This document shows, one piece after another, positions 36,775 to 49,014 of a DNA stretch of 64,000 bases. The stretch's first letter is position 1; every line of letters begins with the position of its first letter. The position numbers and the translations under genes are program-made. The notes beneath the pieces were generated by a model, which had not been told where the DNA came from, made no database searches, and worked only from the letters and a program-made list of their open reading frames with translations. Source of the DNA: Cepaea nemoralis (Eukaryota > Mollusca > Gastropoda > Stylommatophora > Helicidae); assembly GCA_014155875.1 (NCBI GenBank), contig JACEFZ010005601.1, positions 124,001 through 188,000 of the forward strand, given 5' to 3'.

Positions 36775-38475
36775 GTCTTTTGCAAGATGGAAAACATACT
36801 GATCAAAAACAATGTCAAGTTGCAACGAGACAAAGAGTGTTGAAGTGCTACATAGAACCTATATTTTTGTATGGATGTGAAGCGCAGACAATGAGCAGAC
36901 CCACTGAAAAACATCTGATGGCTGTGGAAATGTGGTTTCTGAGGAAAATGCAAAGAATATTATGGACAAACACAAAACCGATGATCATGTCCTTCACGAA
37001 ACAACTGAAAACCGTAAAATAATTAGAGAATTCAGACGTAGACAGTCAACTTTTTTGGACACACTATTTGGAAGGAAAAATCAGACCTGCACCTCCCAGT
37101 GGAAGTATTCTGGGCATAAGTGAGATGAGATGGAAGGGATTCAGAAATATTATAACCGACAAACACACAATACTTATTAATGAAAGATTTAGAAATGTGT
37201 TAATTAATGCTAAGACAATGTCTGGTGCTGACTGTTATAGGTATCATGTTCCACTATGTGGACAAATTAAAATAAGATTGAAGAGAGGGAAAAAATATGA
37301 GACTTAATAAAGATGTTCTGAAAGCAGATAAAGAAATTCAAGAACAATACAGAGTGACTGTGAAAAATAGGTACAATGCCATAGCTAAAATACAGGTTAT
37401 AAATGAACAATGGGAAATGTTAAGAAAGTACATTAATCAAATAGGCAAAGAAATACCACAGGAGTGATGCCAAATAGCTAAGAAAAAATGGATGACTGAA
37501 GATTCTTAAGGTTGATGGACAAAAGAAAACTGAGTAAAAATGACAAACAAGAATATGATCAGTTAAATAAAGAAATAAGAAATAAACGTGTAAGGGCAAA
37601 ATAAAGTTGGTTAAACGATCAGTGCTAGAATATTGATTTACATTCTATTAAAGATACAAAAAATATGCACAGACAAATCAGTGAGCTCACATGAAAAAAA
37701 AAGGAAATACACGGTGTTTGAAATAAAAAACAGGAAAGATATTATTAGAGGAAGGTGCTATAATGAAGAGGTGGAATGAGTATATATGAGAATTATATGA
37801 TGGAGAAAGGGAAGAATTAACAGAAGAAAGTAACTTAGAAGGTCTACCTATTCTGAAAGAAGAAGTCCCTGACGCTGTCAAACATATGAAGAAAGAAAAC
37901 AACAGCTGGACCAGATGAAATCACAATAGAAGAATTAGAAGTGTTGGGAGAATTTGGATTAGATATATTAAACAAAATGTTGAATGATATTTACAGCAGT
38001 GATATGCTGAAATCTTTATTTATAGCTATACCAAAAAGACCAGGAGCAATTGAATGTGAAGACTTTCGTATAATTAACCTCATAAACCATGTTAAGCTTC
38101 TACTCAGAAGAACAAGAAAGGAAATAAATGGAAATTGGCGAAGAACAGTATGGACGTGTGGAAGGAAAGGGTACAAACAATGCAATATATACATTATAAA
38201 CGCTAATATAAAGATGGATAGAGACACAGAAAGACATATATTTGTGCGTCATGGATTAAACCTAGGCATTTGATAAAGTAAAATATGATTAACTGATTAA
38301 AATTTTGGAAGATATCAACATTGATGGGAAAGATATCAGAATAATAAAATAAATATTTACTGGAACCAACTACCTGGATGGCTTGGTCACTTGACATGGT
38401 CGAGACAGAAACACGGAGCTGATCTATGACTCTGGTGATCGAGTGAGATGGCTAAGTCTACTATGTTCTGAGAAA
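36775..38475 (+). pseudogene. RTE-like LINE remains, rearranged, RT core lost
   Basis: Order along the plus strand: a C-terminal piece (36836-37020, LKCYIEPIFLYGCEAQTM); then the endonuclease end with RFRNVLINAKTMSGADCY (37185-37240); then the linker (37300-37680); then RT fingers with AGPDEITIEELEVLGEFGLD, NDIYSSDMLKSLFIAIPKRP and FRIINLINHVKLLLRR (37900-38110). At about 38360 it jumps to LDGL.T then HGRDRNTEL.YDSGDRVRW, the family C-terminus. The YADD segment is absent. Many stops. Probably two overlapping copies. Confidence 0.75.
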
Positions 38476-38500
38476 GCTATGTTTATTTGATTATGCTGAC

Positions 38501-38636
38501 CTCACAACGCCGTTGTCTTCAGAGAAGGGGTTGAGGAACAGGAAGGCGATCATGCTTTCAGTGACCACTCTCGCTGATGGACCTGGAGCTGTCGGTTTGC
38601 TTGTTGCAGACGTCAATCCTGGCTTAAATGCTGGCG
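38501..38636 (-). CDS. Receptor PTP exon 7: linker after the last FN3 and start of the membrane-proximal domain
   Basis: 136 bases (2 + 44 codons + 2). It reads PAFKPGLTSATSKPTAPGPS, then ESMIAFLFLNPFSEDNGVV. The PGxP..P spacer and the F.....F.D.NG.V turn are typical of R3 receptors before YxVIV. Acceptor ATGTTTCCAG; donor GTGAG|GTCAGC (phase 2), giving NGVVR|YHTVIV with exon 8. Confidence 0.9.
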
Positions 38637-38734
38637 CTGGAAACATGACATTAAATTATCATCTATCTTATGGAAGCAACAGCAAACAATCTTAATTACA
38701 ACAGCCCCAAAACGAGAGATTTACATTTACAAAG

Positions 38735-40180
38735 TCGAACAAGAAGACATCTGAAGTTCAATATCAATATACTTAGTCTTTCCACAGTCCACAACATCAA
38801 CAATAGATTAAACCGTTACACGTCCAACAATAGATTAAACAATGCCACAGTCCAACAATAGGTTAAACAATGCCACAGTCCAACAAGAACAGATTAAACC
38901 TTCCCACAGTCCAACAACAACAACAACAACAACAACAAAAACAGTCCAACAACAGGTTAAACCCTTCCACAGTCCAACAACAACAGGTTAAACCCTTCCA
39001 CAGTCCAACAATAACAGGTTAAACCCTTCCACAGTCCAACAACAACAGGTTAAACTATTCCACAATCTAACAACAACAGGTTAACCCTTCCACATTCCAA
39101 CAACAGTAGGTTAAACCTTTCCACAGTCCAACAACAACAGGTTAAACCCTTCCACAGTTCAACAATAACAGGTTAAACCCTTCCACAGTCCAACAACAAC
39201 AACAGGTTAAACCCTTCCACAGTTCAACAATAACAGGTTAAACCCTTCCACAGTCCAACAACAGTAGGTTAAACCCTTCCACAGTCCAACAACAACAGGT
39301 TAAACCCTTCCACAGTCCAACAATAACAGGTTAAACCCTTCCACAGTCCAACAACAACAGGTTAAACTATTCCACAATCTAACAACAACAGGTTAACCCT
39401 TCCACAGTCCAACAACAGTAGGTTAAACCTTTCCACAGTCCAACAACAACAGGTTAACCCTTCCACAGTTCAACAACAACAGGTTAAACCCTTCCACAGT
39501 TCAACAACAACAACAGGTTAACCCTTCCACAGTCCAACAAGAACAGGTTAACCCTTCCACAGTCCAACAACAACAGGTTAAACTCTTCCACAGTTCAACA
39601 ACACCAACAGGTTAACCCTTCCACAGTTCAACAACAACAACAGGTTAAACCCTTCCACAGTTCAACAACAACAACAGGTTAACCCTTCCACAGTTCAACA
39701 ACAACAACAGGTTAAACCCTTCCACAGTTCAACAACAACAGGTTAAACAACAACAACAGATTAAACCCTTCCACAGTCCAACAACAACAGGTTAAACAAC
39801 AACAACAACAACAGATTAAACCCTTCCACAGTCCAACAACAACAGATTAAACATTTCCACAGTCCAACAACAACAGATTAAACATTTCCACAGTCCAACA
39901 ACAACAGATTAAACATTTCCACAGTCCAACAACAACAGATTAAACATTTCCACAGTCCAACAACAACAGATTAAACATTTCCACAGTCCAACAACAACAG
40001 GTTAAACCCTTCCACAGTCCAACAACAACAGGTTAAACAACATTAACAACAGATTAAACCCTTCCACAGTCCAACAACAACAGGTTAAACCCTTCCACAG
40101 TCCAACAACAACAACAGGTTAAACCCTTCCACAGTCCAACAACAACAGGTTAAACAACAACAACATCAACAACAACACGT
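38735..40180. repeat. About 31-34 bp minisatellite, CAACAACA-type, block 1
   Basis: Unit CCACAGTCCAACAACAACAG plus GTTAAACCCTT; the (CAA)n part varies in length, so the period drifts. About 45 copies. Starts about 100 bp upstream of the exon 7 acceptor. The motif CTTCCACAG/TTTCCACAG recurs in every unit on the plus strand. Confidence 0.94.
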
Positions 40181-40189
40181 TACACCAGA

Positions 40190-40625
40190 TTATAGTCATT
40201 ACCCCTGATTTACTGATGCTGATTTTCGTGATATGTTCCTTCCACAATTCGCTGATACTCTTTATGTGGGCTCGTAATTCTGCTTCTGATTTTGCAATTA
40301 GTGCTAGATCTTCCGCAAATAGTTCTTTAATGGTTAAATTTGCTGTTGGTTCTTCTTCTGTGGTCTGTTGGTCATGCCGTGTTCGTGTTTGGCTGGTTTC
40401 TTTACATATGTTGTTTATGTAGGTTTTAAAAAAAAGTGGTTGGTTGGTGGGGGGGGGGGGGTGGTAATTGGGGGGGGGGGGGGGGGTGGACACAACCTTG
40501 TCGTACTTCGGATCTTATTGTGAAGGGTTCTGAGTGCCCTCCATTTGTTCTCACTATGCATTCACAGGTGTCGTATAAGCTTCTACATACGTTTCTTGGA
40601 CGTGTACTCACTCTATACGTTTAAA
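40190..40625 (-). pseudogene. LINE reverse-transcriptase fragment split by a G/C run
   Basis: Minus-strand pieces read LYDTCECIVRTNGGHSEPFT and VRQGCV (RT motif VRQGC.LSP, 40600-40500). A homopolymer C/G expansion (plus strand 40449-40491) follows, then INNICKETSQT and ELFAEDLALIAKSEAELRAH (40400-40230). FAED sits where active elements have YADD, so the catalytic box is altered. Dead fragment lying between two CAACAACA blocks. Confidence 0.8.
40449..40491. repeat. Interrupted poly-G tract
   Basis: Two G runs (about 13 and 16 bases) separated by TGGTAATT; likely hypermutable and quadruplex-prone. Confidence 0.9.
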
Positions 40626-40689
40626 GATTCCCCATGTTAAATATTTCCACAAAAGACAACATTGCAGCTATAGAGAACTTTCAAGCGAA

Positions 40690-40969
40690 CGAAAACAAAA
40701 GAAGAAATATTTCCACAGTCCACCAACAAGAGGTTAAATATTTCTACAGTCCACCAACAAGAGGTTACATATTTCCACAGTCCAACAATATATTAAATAT
40801 TTCCACAGTCCATCAACAAGAGGTTAAATATTTCTACAGTCCACCAACAAGAAGTTAAATATTTCCACAGTTCAACAACAACAAATGTAAAAATATTTCC
40901 ACAGTCAACCAACAAAATGTAAAATATTTCCACAGTCCACCAACAAAAGGTTACATATTTCTACAGTTC

Positions 40970-41001
<32 letters not shown>

Positions 41002-43640
41002 GAGGTGAATTATTTCCACAGTTCAACAACAACAACAAAGGTTAAATATTTCCACAGTTCAACAATAACGAGAGGTTAAATATTTCCACAGTTCAACAAC
41101 AACAACAAAGGTTAAATATTTCCACAGTTCAACAACAACAACAACAACATCAAAGGTTAAATATTTCTACAGTTCAACAACAACAAAGGTTAAATATTTC
41201 CACAGTTCAACACCAACAACAAGAGGTTAAATATTTCCACAGTTTAACAACAACAACAAGAGGTTAAATATTTCCACAGTTCAACAACAACAAAGGTTAA
41301 ATATTTCCACAGTTCAACAACAACAAATGTAAAAATATTTCCACAGTCAACCAACAAAAGGTAAAATATTTCCACAGTCCACCAACAAAAGGTTAAATAT
41401 TTCCACAGTTCAACAACAACAACAGGTGAATTATTTCCACAGTTCAACAACAACAACAAAGGTTAAATATTTCCACAGTTCAACAATAACGAGAGGTTAA
41501 ATATTTCCACAGTTCAACAACAACAACAAAGGTTAAATATTTCCACAGTTCAACAACAACAACAACAACATCAAAGGTTAAATATTTCTACAGTTCAACA
41601 ACAACAAAGGTTAAATATTTCCACAGTTCAACACCAACAACAAGAGGTTAAATATTTCAACAGTTTAACAACAACAAAAAGAGGTTAAATATTTCCACAG
41701 TTCAACAACAACAAAGGTTAAATATTTCCACAGTTCAACAACAACAAATGTAAAAATATTTCCACAGTCAACCAACAAAAGGTAAAATATTTCCACAGTC
41801 CACCAACAAAAGGTTAAATATTTCCACAGTTCAACAACAACAACAGGTGAATTATTTCCACAGTTCAACAACAACAACAAAGGTTAAATATTTCCACAGT
41901 TCAACAATAACGAGAGGTTAAATATTTCTACAGTTCAACAACAACAACAAAGGTTAAATATTTCCACAGTTCAACAACAACAACAACAACTACAAGAGGT
42001 GAATTATTTCCACAGTTCAACAACAACAACAAAGGTTAAATATTTCCACAGATCAACAATAACGAGAGGTTAAATATTTCTACAGTTCAACAACAAAAAC
42101 AAAGGTTAAATATTTCTACAGTTCAACAACAACAACAAGAGGTTAAATATTTCCACAGTCCAACAACAACAACAAGAGGTTAAATATTTCTACAGTTCAA
42201 CAACAACAACAAGAGGTTAAATATTTCTACAGTTCAACAACAACAACAAGAGGTTAAATATTTCCACAGTCCAACAACAACAACAATGAGGTTAAATATT
42301 TCCACAGTCCAACAACAACAACAAGAGGTTAAATATTTCCACAGTCCACCAACAAGAGGTTAAATATTTCCACAGTTCAACAACAACACCAACAAAAGGT
42401 TAAATATTTCCACAGTCCACCAATAAGAGGTTAAATATTTCCACAGTTCAACAACAACAACAACAAAAGGTTAAATATTTCCACTGTCCATCAACAAGAG
42501 GTTAAATATTTCCACAGGTCAACAACAACAACAACAAAAGGTTAAATATTTCCACAGTCCACCAACAAGAGGTTAAATATTTCCACAGTTCAACAACAAC
42601 AACAACAAAAGGTTAAATATGTCCACAGTCCACCAACAAGAGGTTAAATATTTCCACAGTTCAACAACAACAACAAAAGGTTAAATATTTCCACAGTCTA
42701 CCAAGAAGAGGTTAAATATTTCCGCAGTCCACCAACAAAGGTTAAATATTTCCGCAGTCCACCAACAACAAGAAGATGTTAAATATTTCCATAGTTCAAC
42801 AACAACAAAGGTAAAATATTTCCACTGTCCACCAACAACAACAAGAGGTTAAATATTTCCACAGTTCAACAACAACAAGAGGTTAAATATTTCCACAGTT
42901 CAACAACAACAAAGGTAAAATATTTCCACTGTCCACCAACAAAAGGTTAAATATTTCCGCAGTCCACCACCAACAACAAGAGGTTAAATATTTCCACAGT
43001 CCAACAATAACGAAGGTAAAATATTTCCACTGTCCACCAACAAAAGGTTAAATATTTCCGCAGTCCACCAACAACAACAAGAGGTTAAATATGTCCACAG
43101 TTCAACAATAACGAAGGTAAAATATTTCCACTGTCCACCAACAAAAGGTTAAATATTTCCGCAGTCCACCAACAACAACAAGAGGTTAAATATTTCCACA
43201 GTCCTCCAACAAGAGGTTAAATATTTCCACAGTACAACAACAACAAAGGTAAATTATTTCCACAGTCCACCAACAAGAGGTTAAATATTTACACAGTCCA
43301 CCAACAAGAGGTTAAATATTTCCGCAGTCCACCACCAAGAGGTGAATTATTTCCACAGTTCAACAACAACGAGAGGTTAAATATTTCCACAGTTCAACAA
43401 CAACGAAGGTAAAATATTTCCACTGTCCACCAACAAAGAGGTTAAATATTTTCACAGTCCACCAACAAAAGGTTAAATATTTCCACTGTCCACCAACAAG
43501 AGGTTAAATATTTCCACAGTCCACCAACAAAAGGTTAAATATTTCCACTGTCCACCAAGAAGAGTTTAAATATTTCCGCAGTCCACCAACAACAACAAGA
43601 GTTTAAACACAGTCAGTCTTTCCAACATCCAATAAGAACA
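40690..43640. repeat. CAACAACA-type minisatellite, block 2, with 421-bp higher-order duplication
   Basis: Unit AGGTTAAATATTTCCACAGT, then (T/C)CAACAACAACAA of variable length, about 30-45 bp. The stretch from about 41090 to 41510 is repeated at 41511-41930 almost unchanged (offset 421 bp), which is a recent segmental duplication within the array. More diverged units reach 43640. Confidence 0.94.
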
Positions 43641-44078
43641 GTGTCAGTATTTCCACAATCCGACAAGTACAGATTCAATCTTTCCACACAGTCCAACAAG
43701 AACAGAGTTAATCTTTCATCACTTCAGCAAGAACAGACTCGGTCCCTCCACATTCCATCAAGAACAGTCAATCTCTCCAAAGTGTAAGGCAGCAGAATGA
43801 CACATGAACAAAATGACAACAGTGTGACTAACATGAACAAAATGACAAAAATGTGACAAACATGAACATAATGATAACAATGTGACTAAATTTAATATAA
43901 TGACAACAGTGTGATTAACACGAACAAAGTAGCTAGAGAGTGTTTCAGAACTAATGTGGTGTTTGTGAAGTTATTACACAAGCTACACAGCTTTACCGCA
44001 GTTGCACTAATTGTATTCATGTTTAAGCTAGAAGGGTGGCTTCGAGAGACAGTGAGATGCACAATATGACTTTCTCAC
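43641..44078. repeat. Intron with about 36-bp degenerate repeat
   Basis: 43795-43930 has four to five copies of CATGAACAAAATGACAACAG-type units. The rest is unique intron beside the exon 6 donor. Confidence 0.7.
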
Positions 44079-44142
44079 CTGCTGTTTTCATTGTCAGTTT
44101 GACTTCGGCGATGTCACCAGACTCTACGGTTATAGCAGCCAC
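44079..44142 (-). CDS. Receptor PTP exon 6: last strands of FN3 domain 4
   Basis: 64 bases (21 codons + 1): VAAITVESGDIAEVKLTMKT followed by Ala. Joined to exon 5 it completes YTFQVAAITVESG, the Y.F.V.A....G pattern of FN3 strands F and G. Acceptor TTTACTACAG, phase 0; donor GCAG|GTGAGA, phase 1, matching exon 7. Confidence 0.88.
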
Positions 44143-44214
44143 CTGTAGTAAACACACAAGCTTTAACTACCTAGATTTGTTTGTTTGTAAGTGTGTGGGT
44201 GTGATAAAGTGGGT

Positions 44215-44316
44215 CCTCTCTCTGTCTCTCTCTCTCTCTCACACACACACGCACAAACATACACACACACACAACGCACACACACACACACACCAACACA
44301 CACACATCATCATCAT
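44215..44316. repeat. (TC)n(AC)n microsatellite
   Basis: CTCTCTGTCTCTCTCTCTCT followed by CACACACACACGCACAAACA and further AC repeats. Confidence 0.95.
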
Positions 44317-44924
44317 CTGAATAGGTGGACATAATTTGGTAACTTTTTTATGTGGAGAAAACACGGCTAATGGTTTGCACACATGCACAATATCTGTAAA
44401 GAAATAATTTCCTTATGAAAACGGCTTGCATATAAATTATCACAGCATATAAATGATTGCTACATGTAAGCAACTCAACTACAGTAACAATAAACGTATA
44501 TACATGATTGGAATATGTAAATAATGACCACATATAAATGATTGCTGCACACACACAATTGGCACATCACATATTCTCAACAAAACGAACAGGTACTATG
44601 TAATTGTTTCATATGTAACATGTTATGGTGCGGTTTATTCTTTTACAAATGCGTATTTATCTGTTTGTGTACAAAAATAAAGTATAGATTTCATTACTAA
44701 TATATACCATATCTGTATTACCAAGAAATTTACATAATCTTTACAGAATGCGAAGGGAAAATACAGTAAGTAAAATTGCAAAGTAAATCACAAACAAATA
44801 ATAAATGCAGAATTTGAATGCAACGTCCTGTAACGAGCATATAACTAATTTTTACTATAGGATGTAACAGTATTTACATATCTTCTTCTATAGTCCACGT
44901 CGTATGGCTTTGGGGATATATGTA
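44317..44924. other. AT-rich intron with weak repeats
   Basis: Scattered copies of ACATATAAATGATTGCT-type 30-bp motifs at 44440-44560, then AT-rich sequence. No exon or element recognised. Confidence 0.5.
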
Positions 44925-45330
44925 CACAGCTTTCTGTCTTGTGTACTGCCCATCATTTATGATACTGATGTTCCTCCATGCCATGATGTCAGATTCTCAT
45001 AAGTTCTTCTTCTTCTTCTTCTTCTTTCGTTTGCCTGAATTATGTTTCTAACTGCAATGTTGTCTCTTGTATGAATCTAACAGTCTTTTTTAGTTCATAC
45101 ATACATTTATAGTATTGATATTACTCGATGCCAAGATGTCAGACTGCCAGTCATTTATAATACTGATATTCCTCCATGCCACGTCACACTGTCAATCACA
45201 TATGATACTGGTGTTGCTTTATACCATGTCAGATGGTCAATCATTCATAATACTGATGTTCCTCCATGCCATGATGTCAGTCAGTCAATCATTTATGATA
45301 CTTATGTACCTCCATGTCTTCTGTTCATTG
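44925..45330. repeat. About 45-50 bp degenerate tandem repeat
   Basis: Seven diverged copies of ATCATTTATGATACTGATGT, then TCCTCCATGCCATGATGTCA. A (CTT)n tract lies at 45006-45030. Confidence 0.8.
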
Positions 45331-45519
45331 TTATTAAGGTACCCACATATTTAAATACATTGACTTGTTCAGTTCACTGTGATGTTGGGTTTACAATATG
45401 TTCTTTGAATTGAATAATACTTCTATTTTTCTGTTATTGAGACTCAATGTGTTATTGTAACTTTCTATTCAATGACATCTAACATTTCTTGTCACTGGAT
45501 TCTGCAGAAAATATGCCAG

Positions 45520-47290
45520 GGAGTCTGTTTTGTGGACATCATATCAATAACTTACGTTACGTTGATGATCCGGTTTTGATAGGAACAAGTCAGAAGGAAC
45601 TACAGAAAATGATAGATAAAGTGGTTATAGACAGTAAAAAATAGCCCTTAGCTTGAATAATAGAAAGAAGTCTTGGCGATATCATAGAAACAGATTGTTA
45701 AAGTAAGTGACGTTATTTTGGGACACATGAAGATATTCTGATATCTAGGCACATGGATAGCATGGATAAGATGGGACACATACTGACCAATAAAAAGATA
45801 TTATTTGCAACGAGAATAGAGCGTTGAAGTGCTACATGGAACCTGTAATTTTTGGTGGATGTGATCTAGTTCCAAGAACACATCAAGGAGTCTCGTGGTA
45901 CACTCCCACAATAGCTTTGGCTATACATGAATCAAAACAGGACATGAATGATACATTCGCCATTGCAGAACGGCATAAGTACAACGCGATAACAAATTAA
46001 ACAGACAAACAATGGTAAATGTTAAAAGATCCAATAAAACAATGAAATTCTACAATTGATGGTTGCGTGTTTGTGTGTCTCGTGGAAATTATCAGCTACT
46101 TGCTTGACGAGCCCTAGAAGTGAAGCAGGAGTTTGGCAAGTGTGAACATTAGAAGAACAAGTAAACACAAAGTAGATGAATATAAAGAATATGTACAGAA
46201 ATAGCCCGAAAATATCAGGCATCGAAAGAAGCCTGCCCAAATGGGCCTTGCAAGGATATTGAAAAACAATGAGAGGATGTAATATCTATGTACAGAATGA
46301 TATAGGAAATATCGGGCATTAGAAACCATACAGCAAGTAGTTTAAAATATTAATGGACAAAGAAAAGGTAGTTGAAAGATTGACAGAATGTATACAAGAA
46401 TTACATGATGATGATGGTAAATCAGAAACAAACAATTACGATCAATATGAAGGGCCACCAATACTGAAAACAGATTTTGAAGATTCAATACAGTAAACGA
46501 GGAAAGGTAAATCCCCGGGGCCAGATGGCATCAATATGGAACAAATTAAAGCTATTGATGAATTGGGCTTAGCGAGTAATAACAAACGTATTGAATGACA
46601 TCTCCCGGGAAGGTTAACCCGGTCAACAAATGCCCGCAGAAGTCGGATGTGTCGGCCTAAGGGCGCAAGAACGCAGCTCTGCTCTAAACAGGCACAACGA
46701 AATCACGTCCGAAAAAGAAAAAAAAACTCCGGATGAACGCAGAAGAAGTAGAAGAAGAATGACATCTATAACAGTGGATATATTACCTGGTGAACATTTG
46801 AAATCTATTTCCATAGCTCAACCAATGAAATATGGTCCAGTGGATTGTGCAGAACGTCGCACAATTAGTTTAATGAGTCATGTGACTAAAATACGGATTA
46901 CAGTTGTAATGAGGAGAATAAGAAATAAAATAAACCCAAAAATTGGAGATGGGCAGTGCTGATTTGTGGAAGGTAAAGGCACAAACAACAGCATATACAT
47001 ATTGAGAACATGCACAGAAAGGATGATTGAAATTACAAAGATCTACTCGTATATTTATGCTTCATTGTTTACACTAAAGTATTTGATAAGATGAAACATG
47101 AAGGGATGATTAGAATTTTGGAAATTGTAAACACTAATGGTAGAAACCTGAGAATAATATCAAACATGTACTGGCCTCACAAGGCCGCCATAAGAAGTAA
47201 CAACCAATTTGTGAACTGTTCAACAATTAAACAAGGAAATGGACGGCGTTGTGTACTGTCTTTACCCGATCTGTTCAGTTTGTATATATA
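45520..47290 (+). pseudogene. RTE-like LINE remains, shuffled, with a nested retroposon
   Basis: First comes a palm piece INNLRYVDDPVLIGTSQKEL (45545-45620; YVDD in place of YADD) and LKCYMEPVIFGGCD (45825-45860). Then a linker-like piece around 45900-46020, then RT fingers KGKSPGPDGINMEQIKAIDE (46503-46562). After the nested element (46604-46756) come CAERRTISLMSHVTKI, RIRNKINPKIGD, VEGKGTNNSIYILRTCTE (46845-47020) and IKQGNGRRCVLSLPDLFSLY (47227-47286). Stops and frame changes are frequent, and order relative to a normal ORF is rearranged. Confidence 0.78.
46604..46756 (+). mobile_element. 153-bp short retroposon with 11-bp target-site duplication
   Basis: GAATGACATCT occurs at 46593-46603 and again at 46757-46767. 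The insert contains GCCCGCAGAAGTCGGATGTG, TCGGCCTA, CACGTCCGAAAAAG and CCGGATGAACGCAGAAGAAG, with a GAAGAAGTAGAA tail. The same 3' segment closes the larger element at 32006-32962. It interrupts the RT frame between VLNDI and the next RT motifs. Confidence 0.8.
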
Positions 47291-47302
47291 TATATATATA
47301 TA
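47281..47302. repeat. (TA)n microsatellite
   Basis: About ten TA dinucleotides at the truncated end of the LINE. Confidence 0.9.
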
Positions 47303-47694
47303 ATCATGATAGATAAGAGAAGTAATATTATTTAATTTTCTAATTTCATGTTTCTCTTTAGACCTGTTTGTGTTGTTCCGTACCTGATGAAGATTTGTAT
47401 AATCAAAACGTCGATCGTTGGGTCATAGTGTGCTTATTTTTATTTGTTTATTTTATCATTTTTAAAACATTATTTGTTATATGTTTTGACCCCCCCCCCT
47501 CCCCACCCCTTTATTATTGTTCATTGTTCACCATTGTGGAGTTTGTTGTAAGGTATGTGTATACCCAGTGTCCGTGTTAAGATATGTGTGTACACTGTGT
47601 CTGTGTTAAGGTATGTGTGTACATTTTGTCTGTGTGTAGTATATCTCACGTTATCGCAGGAGTTACAAATACCCACTGTGTGTATTTTCTATTG
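47303..47694. other. Intron sequence with a weak repeat
   Basis: Contains a C run at 47490-47500 and three copies of GTGTCTGTGTTAAGGTATGT (47545-47640). Nothing coding recognised. Confidence 0.5.
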
Positions 47695-47860
47695 AAATAA
47701 TCGTGACGTCCATGCAAGACACGCAGGGGATATCAAAGATATGGGGAGAACATGGAGGGAGTTGCAGGATACAGCAACAGATAGGATAGGCTTGGCGTGA
47801 TTTAGTTGGGGGACTGAGCCATCAAGTAGATTAAAGGCCACAGGAAGAAGATGATTGCTA
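47695..47860 (+). pseudogene. LINE C-terminal fragment
   Basis: A plus frame reads RTWRELQDTATDRIGLA, a stop, then FSWGTEPSSRLKATGRR. This follows the TW..L...A.DR..W...V.GL pattern at the C-terminus of EN-RT LINE ORFs. 5'-truncated and dead. Confidence 0.6.
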
Positions 47861-47897
47861 ATTATTATTGATTTAATCTAAGATGAGTAACTCTGAC

Positions 47898-47990
47898 CTG
47901 AAATGTGTACTCAAAGCCAGCTCGAAGGTCATCTACCTTGAGCAACGTGTTGGTTGCACTGATGTCATTGATGAGTTTCTTGTCTTGGTT
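47898..47990 (-). CDS. Receptor PTP exon 5: middle of FN3 domain 4
   Basis: Thirty-one codons, phase 0 to 0: NQDKKLINDISATNTLLKVD then DLRAGFEYTFQ, the FN3 L..L.....Y.F motif (D/E-L-x-A/P-G-x-x-Y). Acceptor GTCGCCCTCAG; donor CAG|GTCAGA. Sits between exons 4 and 6 in perfect phase. Confidence 0.9.
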
Positions 47991-48049
47991 CTGAGGGCGA
48001 CACGATGTTGACATGTATTAATATAATGATACAAACAGTGGCAGCAACA

Positions 48050-48800
48050 TTGATTTACAACTGAGAACTCTTACTGATATAAAGTACCGATACATCTGTT
48101 CACATGAAACATGAGCTACATAGAGACAATGTATAGACAACTATATTCACATGAATCATGGACTTAGATGCAATCTTTGTACATATACATAGTACATTTA
48201 TTATAGCATGATACGTCTGTACACATGCATAGCATATTCATAGCATTAATGATCCATCAGTACACAAACACATCACACTCATTATAGCAATATGATACGT
48301 CTGTACACATAAATAATATACTAATTATAGCATCAGTGATACGTCTTAACGTGTACATAGCCCACTTATTATAGCACTATGATACGTCTGTACATATACA
48401 TAGCATATTCATTATAGCACCTATGATACACCTGTAGACATACATCAGCTGGCGGGTTCGATCATGCCTCTCCACAAATTACGATCTCTGACGTCATGGA
48501 TCAGTTCGTGTGTTGACTCCCTTCCGTGCCATGACACAAAACTGTCAATAATCCTTTCAAGCTGTCTTCCTCTATCTCTCTCTCCGCAATCTTTCCGGTT
48601 GTGAAAAACATGTTCCAGTTTTCGTCTTGTCCTAATATGGCCAAACAACCAGGACTGCCTCTTTCTGATGTTTCTGATAAGTTGTCCTTGGTTTCAGCTT
48701 CCCGTATAATCATTATAGCATTAATGATACGTCTGTACACATTCATAGCATATTCATTATAGCATCAATGATACACCTGTACACATACATACTCTAGGAA
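48050..48800. repeat. About 42-45 bp degenerate minisatellite, interrupted by a LINE fragment
   Basis: Copies of TTATAGCATTAATGATACGT, then CTGTACACATACATAGCATA, on both sides of 48443-48706. Confidence 0.85.
48443..48706 (-). pseudogene. RTE-like LINE C-terminal fragment
   Basis: The minus strand reads FGHIRTRRKLEHVFHNRKD, then RGRQLERIIDSFVSWHGRES, ELIHDVRDRNLWRGMI. It matches the FGHV.RR..LE, RGR.R..., WHG....ELI...RDR..W C-terminus of the RTE-like family. It ends with CCAGCTGA and was inserted in the 42-45 bp array. Confidence 0.82.
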
Positions 48801-49014
48801 GTATGATCCTTACATAGTGTACACATTAGAATGTAAATATAGTGTACTGGCGTAAAGAGAGAACAGTTTATACATTGAAGATAATCTAATTGCCGTAGAT
48901 GGTATGCTCATGAAAATAGACATGAAATTTTCCAGCAAAAAAATGAACAACTCAGTTATAACCATACATATGTATTGGAATGTACATAATACAACTTTCA
49001 TAAAAACGTTTTTA
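48801..49014. other. AT-rich intron, nothing recognised
   Basis: No repeat or coding signal that I can support. Confidence 0.4.
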
